From the NCBI GenBank assembly GCA_910587715.1, contig CAJUMV010000049.1:1-28363 (forward strand): 28,363 bases of DNA, written 5' to 3'. The notes under the pieces were generated by a model. It had not been told where the DNA came from. It saw only the letters and a program-made list of their open reading frames with translations, and did no database searches. Below are positions 1-6,802 of the stretch, piece by piece (positions within the stretch are counted from its first letter, which is position 1; each line of letters opens with the position of its first letter). The translations under genes were made by a program, and so were the position numbers. The stretch is from an uncultured Lachnospiraceae bacterium (GTDB lineage Bacteria; Bacillota; Clostridia; Lachnospirales; Lachnospiraceae).

Positions 1-27
1 AGGATTTCTTCCTTGTTTGGAATCAAG

Positions 28-48
28 ATTGCGAACTTGTTTCGCAAT
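28..48. repeat. short inverted repeat near window edge
   Basis: ATTGCGAA at 28-35 and TTCGCAAT at 41-48 form a perfect 8-bp stem with a 5-nt loop. It lies downstream of the minus-strand gene ending at 94. No run of T follows on the minus strand, so it is a poor intrinsic terminator. Its role is unknown; the remainder of 1-93 is AT-rich and shows nothing else. Confidence 0.35.
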
Positions 49-93
49 TACCTAGTACTTTAAATATCCTATGTAAATAGCATATTTAACAAC

Positions 94-735
94 TTATGAT
101 TTCAAAATATTGGCTTCATATCGCTCAATAAATCTGCTGGCATTTTGTTCCTTTGACAAAATGCTTTTTTCCAGTAATTCTTCCTTCATTTCTTTTTCTT
201 CCAGCTGATCTTTCAGATACTCCTTCTCCGCCAACCGTTCCTCAAACTGCTCTCTTAAAAGTTTTCTTTTTTCGTAATGCTCCTGCGGTGAAGGCGCTTT
301 CCTTTGACCTTTTTTCTCCGATATTTTATCCTGAATGCTATTGCCTGATGATGATTTACTGTTTATCACATACGTTTTAGAACTGCCACAGCAATTCCCG
401 TTTTCGTCAAAAAATAATTCATCATTCACAACTCTTGCTCCTTGGGCACTCCAAAATGCTGTCTCCATCTGTTTACTTACTGGTATATGTGCCAGATTTT
501 TTTCCAACAGTTCGGCTTTCTCAGGATCTTTGATACATTTCTCCAAATATGCTGGAGATATCGTTACTTTATAATTAGAAGCTGTCAAACAAGGGTACTT
601 ATCCTTCAAGTAAGCCTCATACGTTGATACGCTGGCGTATTTGTCCTCTGTCTTTTTCTCCACCTTTTTATTGTCTGCCCTCTCTGCCACGTTGCTGTTC
701 CCAATCTGGTAATTGTTTAATCCCACCTGCATCAT
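94..735 (-). CDS. uncharacterised protein, DUF6033-like, C-terminal coiled coil
   Basis: A 213-residue protein with no signal peptide or membrane segment. Residues ~35-115 (YLKDKYPCLTASNYKVTISP, then a DPEKAELLEKNL stretch and a DENGN stretch) resemble small Lachnospiraceae proteins that I recall as DUF6033; this is recollection, not a search. Residues ~150-200 are rich in Glu, Lys and Leu and should form a coiled coil. GAGAGGAG lies 5 nt before the first ATG; a second ATG follows directly. It starts 43 bp after the 318-residue protein gene ends, so the two are probably cotranscribed. Codon use is AT-richer than in the core genes to the right. Function is unknown; a cytoplasmic or non-classically exported role is possible but unproven. 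Confidence 0.7.
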   Translation of the reverse strand: MMQVGLNNYQIGNSNVAERADNKKVEKKTEDKYASVSTYEAYLKDKYPCLTASNYKVTISPAYLEKCIKDPEKAELLEKNLAHIPVSKQMETAFWSAQGARVVNDELFFDENGNCCGSSKTYVINSKSSSGNSIQDKISEKKGQRKAPSPQEHYEKRKLLREQFEERLAEKEYLKDQLEEKEMKEELLEKSILSKEQNASRFIERYEANILKS

Positions 736-778
736 GCATTCTCCTCTCTCTTAGCAAAAAACAATCTCCTAAAACCTA

Positions 779-1735
779 TTAGATGTCGCGCCTTGCAAAT
801 TTGACGTCAGTTGACGTAAACGTATCATTCGCCGAAATATGGATGTGTCCGCTACTGTCCACGGTATATTCATTCCCATAAATAGAAAATGTGTCCCCTT
901 CTTTATAACCTACTTCTATCCAATTCATGTTATTCCACCGTGTAATGTTCTTATCCACATCTATCACACCGCCAAATTCCTGCAAGATATAGGTATGCTT
1001 TCCGGCGCCTGCATCTATGGAAAAGAAACCCGGTGTAAATCCAACGCTTGCACAAGTTTTCAGCACATCTTCATTTTTATATCCCCACAAATCTACCCCC
1101 TGCGCCAGATTCGACAAAATATTACCCGCCTTCCGCATCTCCCAACTATCGTTTGTTCCTCCCCGGTTCGTATCATCCCCCAGCATAAGAAGAGATTCCG
1201 ATGATGCCCAACCGATATGTCCGTTAGAAACAGCCCACGAATATCGGCGACCGCTGGGCGCTGTCCATGCGTAATAACTCTTATTATCCAAAACAAGCGA
1301 ACTATTGACAGCGTGGATTCCCGGCAAAGAGCCCGCGCTCATTTTGGGCACGGCATAATTGGGTATGATCTGCCTGCTCCCGTTACATTCAAAACGCACA
1401 ACACCGTAATCCTTAAACGCAGGATTATATCCGCAGGAAACTTTCTCACCAAAATTGATCGCATCCAAAATCGCCTTTCCGTCATTATAATGCTCGAAAT
1501 AATAAGATAACTCTTCTCTCGATACATTTGCGCTTTTATCAACCAACGCCACGATACTTTCCCTTGAAAACTTCCTCGCTTCACTGGAAATAGTGAAGCT
1601 GTCCCTGCTTTTGCCGCTTCCTGCTCCCGACAAAAGTTGAAGCGCAGCCCGCTGCCTTGCCAATCTATTTGTTTTTTTAGAATGTACCAATGACTGCCGA
1701 AGTCCATCTGCACCTGCAAAAGCTGTTTTTATCAT
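779..1735 (-). CDS. uncharacterised 318-residue protein
   Basis: I do not recognise this protein. I chose the ATG at 1735 (MIKTAFAG) because GGGAGG sits just upstream of it; an ORF opening at 1768 has no such site. There is no signal peptide. The N-terminus is basic (residues ~15-30) and is followed by an ISSEARKFSRE motif near residue 48, a pattern I associate with FlgM and other flagella-linked Clostridia proteins, although the match is short. The rest is mixed alpha/beta, rich in aromatic residues and Gly, without a catalytic motif I can name. It is flanked on the same strand by the PPC-domain gene upstream and the 213-residue gene downstream, so the three may form one accessory unit. Confidence 0.65.
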   Translation of the reverse strand: MIKTAFAGADGLRQSLVHSKKTNRLARQRAALQLLSGAGSGKSRDSFTISSEARKFSRESIVALVDKSANVSREELSYYFEHYNDGKAILDAINFGEKVSCGYNPAFKDYGVVRFECNGSRQIIPNYAVPKMSAGSLPGIHAVNSSLVLDNKSYYAWTAPSGRRYSWAVSNGHIGWASSESLLMLGDDTNRGGTNDSWEMRKAGNILSNLAQGVDLWGYKNEDVLKTCASVGFTPGFFSIDAGAGKHTYILQEFGGVIDVDKNITRWNNMNWIEVGYKEGDTFSIYGNEYTVDSSGHIHISANDTFTSTDVKFARRDI

Positions 1736-1769
1736 CTTGCCCTCCCGCTTTAATTTATGAAATACCATT

Positions 1770-1819
1770 AATCCTTAGTGTACCTATATTGAAACACCTT
1801 TCCTGGTACACTAAGGATT
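1770..1819. repeat. 15-bp perfect inverted repeat between two minus-strand genes
   Basis: AATCCTTAGTGTACC (1770-1784) and its exact reverse complement (1805-1819) are separated by 20 nt. The hairpin lies between the PPC-domain gene and the 318-residue gene. No T-tract follows on the minus strand, so it could be an mRNA-processing or stabilising hairpin, a weak terminator, or a mobile-element footprint. Confidence 0.6.
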
Positions 1820-1834
1820 TTATATGGATACACT

Positions 1835-2692
1835 TTACGGTATATCAGATGCTACATATCTAATTGTCATAGTTGGTGTAATTGTATGGTTGGATGTACT
1901 CGTGGATACTATTCTCGCGCCCCATACCTGATTCAATAAAGATTCATCTGTAACCGCCAATTTATATGAATAGGTTGTTTTTGTTGCCACCCATCCTGTA
2001 TGTTGATTTCTAAAATACCTGCTTGAACTTACAGATGTTGTGCATCCTCCAATGGTTATTTCATATCCTCTCGCTTCTTTCGGTACATCCGGCATCTGAT
2101 CTAAGTTTACAAAATCCTCCCATGTGTCTCTGGCCGGCAACGAAGTTCTGCCAAACTCATGTACATAAGTCCCCAACGTATATTGTGGGTTCCCGATCGT
2201 AAAATAGTATGTTGCAGAGATACTTGTTGTGGTATGATATACCCTTAAATAGTACGTTCCGTCTTCTGAAATAGGAACTCTATAGACATTTGTATCCCCA
2301 TACTTCCGAAATTCATAAGTATCCAAAGGTACCGTAAGATTAGAGGAATCAAACACATCCACATATATTGTTCCTGCTCCAGGATTCAAATCAAGATAAA
2401 CCGGATTACTTGTATACAAACCAACCATATACCAGTCTTCATCATCATTGGATAAGGTCCCTGTCACATAGCGATATACGGATGTCTGGTTGGAAACATA
2501 CTGCGCCGGTGTCTGTGCATTTCTTCCAATAAGCTGTGCTTCCTCATGAGAATTATTTGGTTCTACGTCCTTGTAGGCTGTCGCGGCATAGGCTGTCTGC
2601 CCACTAAGGCAAAAGCCTATACATAATGCTCCTGCAAGAACCATAGATGTCCCAATGCATTTTTTGATCCATCTGGCAAGTCTCGTTTTCAT
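1835..2692 (-). CDS. secreted pre-peptidase C-terminal (PPC) domain protein
   Basis: A 285-residue protein with a classical signal peptide: basic start (MKTRLARWIKK), hydrophobic core at residues ~15-30 and a likely cleavage after AYA. The mature protein opens with the PPC hallmark DVEPNNSHEEAQLI and continues as a beta-sandwich to about residue 168, including the DEDWYMV and GTYYLRVY stretches typical of this family. PPC domains usually sit at the end of secreted proteases or adhesins, but no protease domain is present here. The last ~115 residues are Ser/Thr-rich, likely beta-structured and unrecognised. AGGAGG lies 8 nt before the ATG. It is the first gene of a same-strand group of three; a role at the cell surface is inferred. 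Confidence 0.75.
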   Translation of the reverse strand: MKTRLARWIKKCIGTSMVLAGALCIGFCLSGQTAYAATAYKDVEPNNSHEEAQLIGRNAQTPAQYVSNQTSVYRYVTGTLSNDDEDWYMVGLYTSNPVYLDLNPGAGTIYVDVFDSSNLTVPLDTYEFRKYGDTNVYRVPISEDGTYYLRVYHTTTSISATYYFTIGNPQYTLGTYVHEFGRTSLPARDTWEDFVNLDQMPDVPKEARGYEITIGGCTTSVSSSRYFRNQHTGWVATKTTYSYKLAVTDESLLNQVWGARIVSTSTSNHTITPTMTIRYVASDIP

Positions 2693-2921
2693 ACTTTTTA
2701 CCTCCTGTTTTGCAATTATTTGTTTCTTACCTAATTTATCGTCTATATGTTATATGTAAAAAGATGACTTGCAGAAAGTGTGCTGTTTTTGCAGAAAATG
2801 ACCATATGTTTATACAACGGTGTGGCAAAACAATAATCACACCTTTAATGCTGATTAAAATAATTTTTTTGCCACACAAAAAAAAGAATCGAATTGTATG
2901 TCAATGTCATTAAGATAAGAT
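2693..2921. other. AT-rich intergenic region with an 11-bp inverted repeat
   Basis: This gap should hold the promoter of the PPC-domain gene, but I see no convincing -35/-10 pair. It contains GTGTGGCAAAA (2820-2830) repeated in inverse at 2867-2877. Short ORFs on either strand have no ribosome binding site and no recognisable product. Confidence 0.4.
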
Positions 2922-2975
2922 AATCGAGTAGGAGGCGGTGATTAACCGCCGTCCTCTCACACCACCGTGCGTCAG
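2922..2975 (-). mobile_element. group II intron 3' end (domain VI and part of domain V)
   Basis: On the minus strand this reads as the 3' strand of intron domain V (GCACGG then TGTGAGAGG), then a domain VI hairpin (GGCGGT/ACCGCC, stem bases 2934-2939 and 2945-2950), then the end CCTACTCGAT. This arrangement is typical of bacterial group II intron 3' ends. The 5' half of domain V is missing, so the element is broken at about 2971-2980, where sequence belonging to an IS1182-type remnant begins. Assignment rests on remembered consensus, not on a search. Confidence 0.6.
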
Positions 2976-3042
2976 ACTGTCTAACAATTATGATATATGC
3001 TATAATAAAAGTACAATATCTGGTATGGGAGGCAGTCTCGAG

Positions 3043-3255
3043 ATGGCATATATTGTTGGAATGGATAGAAATCAAACAAGAATGATAACTGCTGCTTTGG
3101 ATTACCTGATTGATAAAGATAATTCTGTCCGTGTCATTGATGCATATGTAGAATCACTTGACTTACAGGAACTTGGATTTACAGAGTATAGTGGCGCAAA
3201 CAGAGGCCAGGCTCCCTACCGCTCTATCTTCTTTAATGAAGGACGTATGCTCTGA
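3043..3255 (+). pseudogene. truncated IS1182-type transposase, N-terminal ~60 codons only
   Basis: The reading frame opens with GGAGG 10 nt before ATG 3043. Its first ~60 residues match the start of IS1182/DUF772-type transposases: a YIVGMDRNQ start, then SVRVIDAYVESLDLQELGF, then GQAPYR. In intact members PYR is followed by a Pro and an LLKLYIYGY-type segment. Here homology stops at about 3222 and about ten unrelated residues lead to a stop. The catalytic domain is absent, so the gene is dead. It lies between two fragments of a group II intron on the opposite strand. Confidence 0.75.
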
Positions 3256-3490
3256 CAAGACCTTCGGGAACTAAGCTCTTTCAGTTTTGACTTTCAGGAC
3301 ATATCATACAGACCTCCCCGGGTACCACACGTTTCTTTCTCTCCATCTATCTGCCACATTTACCATACATGATTCCGTGTAGTTATTGGGCTTCAACTTG
3401 TGATGCAGTCTTACCCTCATGCATAGCCTGATGTGATTCCTGTTCGTCAGACCAGAGATTTGCCCATGGGTAGTTTCATTCAATTATAGA
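3245..3490 (-). mobile_element. group II intron remnant, region normally upstream of the maturase ORF
   Basis: Read on the minus strand, 3480 to 3250 contains blocks I recall from the RNA part of Clostridia group II introns just before the maturase gene: TCTGGTCTGACGAACAGGAA, GGAGAGAAAG, GGGGAGGTCTGTATGATATG and CGAAGGTCTTGTC. No maturase coding sequence remains. With the intron 3' end at 2922-2975 this suggests one minus-strand intron whose middle was replaced by the IS1182-type fragment. The exact 5' splice boundary could not be located. Confidence 0.5.
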
Positions 3491-3524
3491 TTAGCATAAT
3501 ACCTGTAAAAAACAAGTTTTTTCA

Positions 3525-3547
3525 CTCCTTCGCGGGAAGGAGTTTTT
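3525..3547 (+). terminator. intrinsic terminator, plus strand
   Basis: CTCCTTC (3525-3531) pairs with GAAGGAG (3536-3542) across a GCGG loop and is followed by TTTTT. No intact plus-strand gene precedes it; it may have belonged to the decayed mobile DNA or serve as a barrier. Confidence 0.6.
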
Positions 3548-3568
3548 GGTATGTCTGTTTATAAACAA

Positions 3569-3619
3569 AAAAGAAAAATCCCAAAGAATGAATGTGCACA
3601 TTTATCATTCTTTGGGATT
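3569..3619 (-). terminator. intrinsic terminator of the chemoreceptor gene
   Basis: A perfect 15-bp stem (3577-3591 with 3605-3619) is followed on the minus strand by a T-rich tract (TTTTCTTTTTT). It lies about 80 bp beyond the chemoreceptor stop codon. Confidence 0.75.
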
Positions 3620-3697
3620 CTCAATACTACTAAACGGTTATCTTAATGACATCGGGAATGACCCCGCCTGTCTCTTTGGCTCAAAATCCTTATCACC

Positions 3698-5605
3698 TTA
3701 CCCTCGTACCCTGCCGAATTTTTCTATTTTTTCCTGCAGCTCCGCTGCCTGTTCCCGAAGATTTTCCGACCATTCCTCCAGCGCATGGCTTACCTCTCTC
3801 TGTCTGTCCGAAACCTCCAGCGCCTCCTTTGAATTTTGTACGCACAAATCCGTGTTCTGCAAAGTAACTTCATAGGAATCCTTAAGGGCGCCCGTGGCGT
3901 TTATAAACTCCTGTAATTCATCCGACAGGCGAACATTGATATCACCGAGCACCCGGATATTTCCTCCCATCTCTTCAAAGGCTCCCTGCACTCTGGCTGA
4001 GACATCACTATTTCTGTCAAAAATCTCCCGTATCTCCTCCGCCACGACCGCAAAGCCCTTTTCCGCATTGCCGGCACGCGCCGCTTCGATAGACGCATTT
4101 AACGCCAGCAGGTTTGTCTGCCCCGAAATACTGCTGATGGCGGAAATGATATTGGTAATCTCGTCGGAACGTTTTTCCAATAAATCTACATTTTCCCGCA
4201 GTCTCCGAATACTCTCCATACTTTCTGAGGTGGTCTCCTCCAGTGTGCCCACAAGAACAATATTTTCAGACAATTTTTCGTTGGCAACAGCAACCGCTTC
4301 ATTCATCTCCGTAAACTTTCCCCTGTAATTTACGATTCTTTCATCAAGCCGGGAAAGCTCTTCCCTGCCGCTGTTTACGTTATGGTACTGCTTCTCCAGT
4401 ACACCGTTCATGCTTTCCATGCTTTGATTGACCTGCCCGGCTCCGTCCACAATACTTTCCGTCACCGCCTTGAGCTTTTCGGAAGAATCACCGATGCGCA
4501 GCGCCGCTTCGCCGGACGTGGTAAGCACTTCCCTGAGACTCTGCATCATTTCATTAAAGACCTTCGCCAGTCTGCCAATCTCATCTTTGGAGTCTACCTC
4601 GATATTGTCCGTAAAATCCTTGGAAGTCACCCATTTTTCTAAAAGGGAAAGAGGTCTTGTCACTCTGCCTGTAATCAGCGTGATAACCGCAACCCCAATA
4701 AGCAGGGACGCAGCTGCTGCTACACCGAATCCCGCAAGCATAGAGGCTATACCCTGATACAACACGCTCTCTTCCAGGGAAATAGCCACCGTCCATCCGC
4801 ATTCCGGCACGCTGCCGACAAAAATCTGTCTTGTCACACCGTCATAGTCCGTGAGCGCAATCCCCGCTGCATTTTCTCCGCCTGCAAGCCGTCCTGCCAG
4901 CTCACCGTATGGATTTCCTTCCAAATCGGAAAGCATAACCGGCGCATCATCCACAAATCCGTACTTCTCGTTGGGGTGTACCATCAAACCAAGATTTTGG
5001 TCAATCAACATAGCGTAACTGTCGCCCGTTATCTCACATCGGTCTACAATCCCCACCACTTCGTCAATAAAAATATCCTCTGCCAATACACCGGCAAATT
5101 TTCCGTCTAACGTGACCCCTCGAGAAATCGTAATGACATATCTGCCGGTATCCGCATCCTTGTATGCCGACTCAAAATATACGTCGCCCGTATCCTTCGC
5201 CCCGATATACCAGGAACGTTGTGTAAAATCCACGCTGCCGTCCGGCATATAGCCGCTCCCGGCAGCCATCTGATTTTGCTCGTTTGTGAAATAAATATCA
5301 TAGAGTGTATCATCCACCGCGTTGCTCTTTTGCAGCATATCTCTCAGAAATACGCACTGCCCGTCAAAATCCGTGATGCCCAAAGCCTCCATGGATGCCG
5401 CCGTCGTGTCGAGATACACCACATACCCGTGAATCCATTCCGCAATCTTCTCCGCATTCTGCTGCGCCAAAAGCGCCGCATTGCCGCTCTCCTTATCATA
5501 GAGATATCCGGACGCAATCCGATAACTGATACCGCTTGTCAAAAACAGACAAATCATGCATATTAAACATGTCACCACAGTAAATTTTCCCTTCAGACTT
5601 TTCAT
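3698..5605 (-). CDS. methyl-accepting chemotaxis protein, dCache sensor
   Basis: A 635-residue transmembrane chemoreceptor. I chose ATG 5605 (MKSLKGKF), with AGGAGG 9 nt upstream; the longer frame opens with TTG inside that ribosome binding region. Membrane helices are at residues ~8-30 and ~287-312, bracketing an extracellular double-Cache domain. This domain carries R130-x-W132-Y133, Y148 and D177, a spacing like amino-acid-binding dCache domains, so an amino acid ligand is likely but not proven. HAMP is at ~313-365. The cytoplasmic coiled coil has its conserved tip at ~488-520 (GQTNLLALNASIEAARAG), which contacts CheA and CheW. No che genes are nearby, so it acts as a dispersed receptor. 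A hairpin terminator follows. Confidence 0.92.
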   Translation of the reverse strand: MKSLKGKFTVVTCLICMICLFLTSGISYRIASGYLYDKESGNAALLAQQNAEKIAEWIHGYVVYLDTTAASMEALGITDFDGQCVFLRDMLQKSNAVDDTLYDIYFTNEQNQMAAGSGYMPDGSVDFTQRSWYIGAKDTGDVYFESAYKDADTGRYVITISRGVTLDGKFAGVLAEDIFIDEVVGIVDRCEITGDSYAMLIDQNLGLMVHPNEKYGFVDDAPVMLSDLEGNPYGELAGRLAGGENAAGIALTDYDGVTRQIFVGSVPECGWTVAISLEESVLYQGIASMLAGFGVAAAASLLIGVAVITLITGRVTRPLSLLEKWVTSKDFTDNIEVDSKDEIGRLAKVFNEMMQSLREVLTTSGEAALRIGDSSEKLKAVTESIVDGAGQVNQSMESMNGVLEKQYHNVNSGREELSRLDERIVNYRGKFTEMNEAVAVANEKLSENIVLVGTLEETTSESMESIRRLRENVDLLEKRSDEITNIISAISSISGQTNLLALNASIEAARAGNAEKGFAVVAEEIREIFDRNSDVSARVQGAFEEMGGNIRVLGDINVRLSDELQEFINATGALKDSYEVTLQNTDLCVQNSKEALEVSDRQREVSHALEEWSENLREQAAELQEKIEKFGRVRG

Positions 5606-5689
5606 AAGTATTATCCTCCTGCTCAATTAGTAAGAAATCACGGAAGCCGGTTTCTGTCCTGTATCACATCATTTTACTACATTTTTTCC

Positions 5690-5726
5690 ATATAAAAAGC
5701 GTCAGGCAGCAAATGTTACCTGACGT
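5690..5726 (-). terminator. intrinsic terminator of the AraC-type gene
   Basis: CGTCAGG (5700-5706) pairs with CCTGACG (5719-5725); the minus strand then reads CTTTTTATAT. It separates the AraC-type gene from the chemoreceptor gene downstream. Confidence 0.7.
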
Positions 5727-5786
5727 TTACTTTCGCGGTCATTTTTTTTATAATTTTACCGTTTTTTAACATAAATCTCTCATTTT

Positions 5787-6587
5787 TCATGTGGAAGCAG
5801 GAGTATCTGCCGATGGCTGCCGCCCATATTCCGACGGTGTCATCCCGCACACCTTTTTAAAGTAGCGTGTAAAATGCGGCAGGCTGTCAAAGCCTGCCTG
5901 CGCCGCCGCCTGTGCCACCGGCAGTTTTTCCACCCGCAGCAGATACTTGGAGCGCTCCATACGGGCATCCAGCAGCTCGGACTTGGGCGAGCGATTGAAA
6001 AACAGTTTATAATAGCTGTAAAACTGGCTTGTCCCGAGATTGGTCAGCGCCGCCATACTGTCCGCACCCCATTTTCTGTCAATATGGGTCAGAATCTCAA
6101 TTCTCGCTTTCCGAAACTCCTCAAACAAATCCGCCTGGAATCCTCTTCCTTCCGGAAACGTATGAAGCTGTCTGGAAAAAAGAATAAAAAGCTGATGCAT
6201 CAGTTTGTCGATTTGTTCCTTATAATAATCCTGCTTTGTCACACTCTCCACATAAATGGATTTAAAGAGGGCATTCATGGCATCGGGATAGGGCGGATAG
6301 ACAATTGTGTTGACAGGAAGATCATACGCCGCCAGAAAGCCGTTGTCATCCGCGGTAAAATGCACAAAGCTGTTTTTAAACTTTCTGACTGCCTGATAAA
6401 TCTGCGGCTCCCCGGGCGTATACAGCAGAAACGCGCCTTCCTTTGTCATCTGCGTCCTGCCGCCAAGCTGCATTTTCATGGGCGTCATTAAATATAGAAA
6501 GAGATAATCTCCGCTGCCTTCAGGGCGGTTGATGATATCGCAGTCCGGATTGAAGCGGTTGTAGTCGCAATAGCCTGTGTGAAACAT
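5787..6587 (-). CDS. AraC-family transcriptional regulator
   Basis: A 266-residue regulator. Residues ~1-150 form a cupin-like ligand-binding domain of the AraC type (LLYTPGEPQIY and the FVHFTADD stretch). The C-terminal DNA-binding domain has two helix-turn-helix units at about 176-196 and 224-246, ending in HFTRYFKKVCGMTPSEYGR, the family signature. AAGGAG lies 8 nt before the ATG. It is transcribed away from the GH51 arabinofuranosidase gene across a 215-bp gap, the usual layout of a local regulator with its target, so control by arabinose or an arabino-oligosaccharide is likely. The ligand cannot be read from the sequence. Confidence 0.9.
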   Translation of the reverse strand: MFHTGYCDYNRFNPDCDIINRPEGSGDYLFLYLMTPMKMQLGGRTQMTKEGAFLLYTPGEPQIYQAVRKFKNSFVHFTADDNGFLAAYDLPVNTIVYPPYPDAMNALFKSIYVESVTKQDYYKEQIDKLMHQLFILFSRQLHTFPEGRGFQADLFEEFRKARIEILTHIDRKWGADSMAALTNLGTSQFYSYYKLFFNRSPKSELLDARMERSKYLLRVEKLPVAQAAAQAGFDSLPHFTRYFKKVCGMTPSEYGRQPSADTPAST

Positions 6588-6802
6588 GTGGAAGCTCCTT
6601 TCCTGCCTTTATTATAAACGTTCAAACTTAGCTGTACTGTACTGTTCCGTTCCATTTTATTTCATTACCGGAAGAAAAGTCAAATATGGCGCAAGAAAAG
6701 ATATGGTTATTTTCATAGTTCTTAAGTAGAATTTATGTTATGAGATTACGCAACTAATCTACAAAATACATTCTTCAACAAAGAAAGGAAAAGGGTCGGG
6801 AA
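6588..6802. promoter_or_regulatory. divergent regulatory region, araC-type gene / GH51 gene
   Basis: On the minus strand a TATAAT (6616-6611) precedes the AraC-type gene, without a clear -35. On the plus strand TTTCAT (6711-6716), 17 nt and TATGTT (6734-6739) is a weak candidate promoter for the arabinofuranosidase. Near 6633 the sequence has short direct repeats (TGTAC TGTAC TGTTCC GTTCC) that could be an operator half-site. GGAAAAGGG near 6787 provides an imperfect ribosome site before ATG 6803. Confidence 0.35.

Noticed and set aside
2710..2913. Small plus-strand ORF (67 codons) in the gap next to the PPC-domain gene
   Set aside because: No ribosome site, low-complexity AT-rich DNA, overlaps an inverted repeat.
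6600..6640. CcpA operator (cre) in the araC-type/GH51 gap
   Set aside because: The TGAACGTTTA sequence lacks the spacing and symmetry of the cre consensus.
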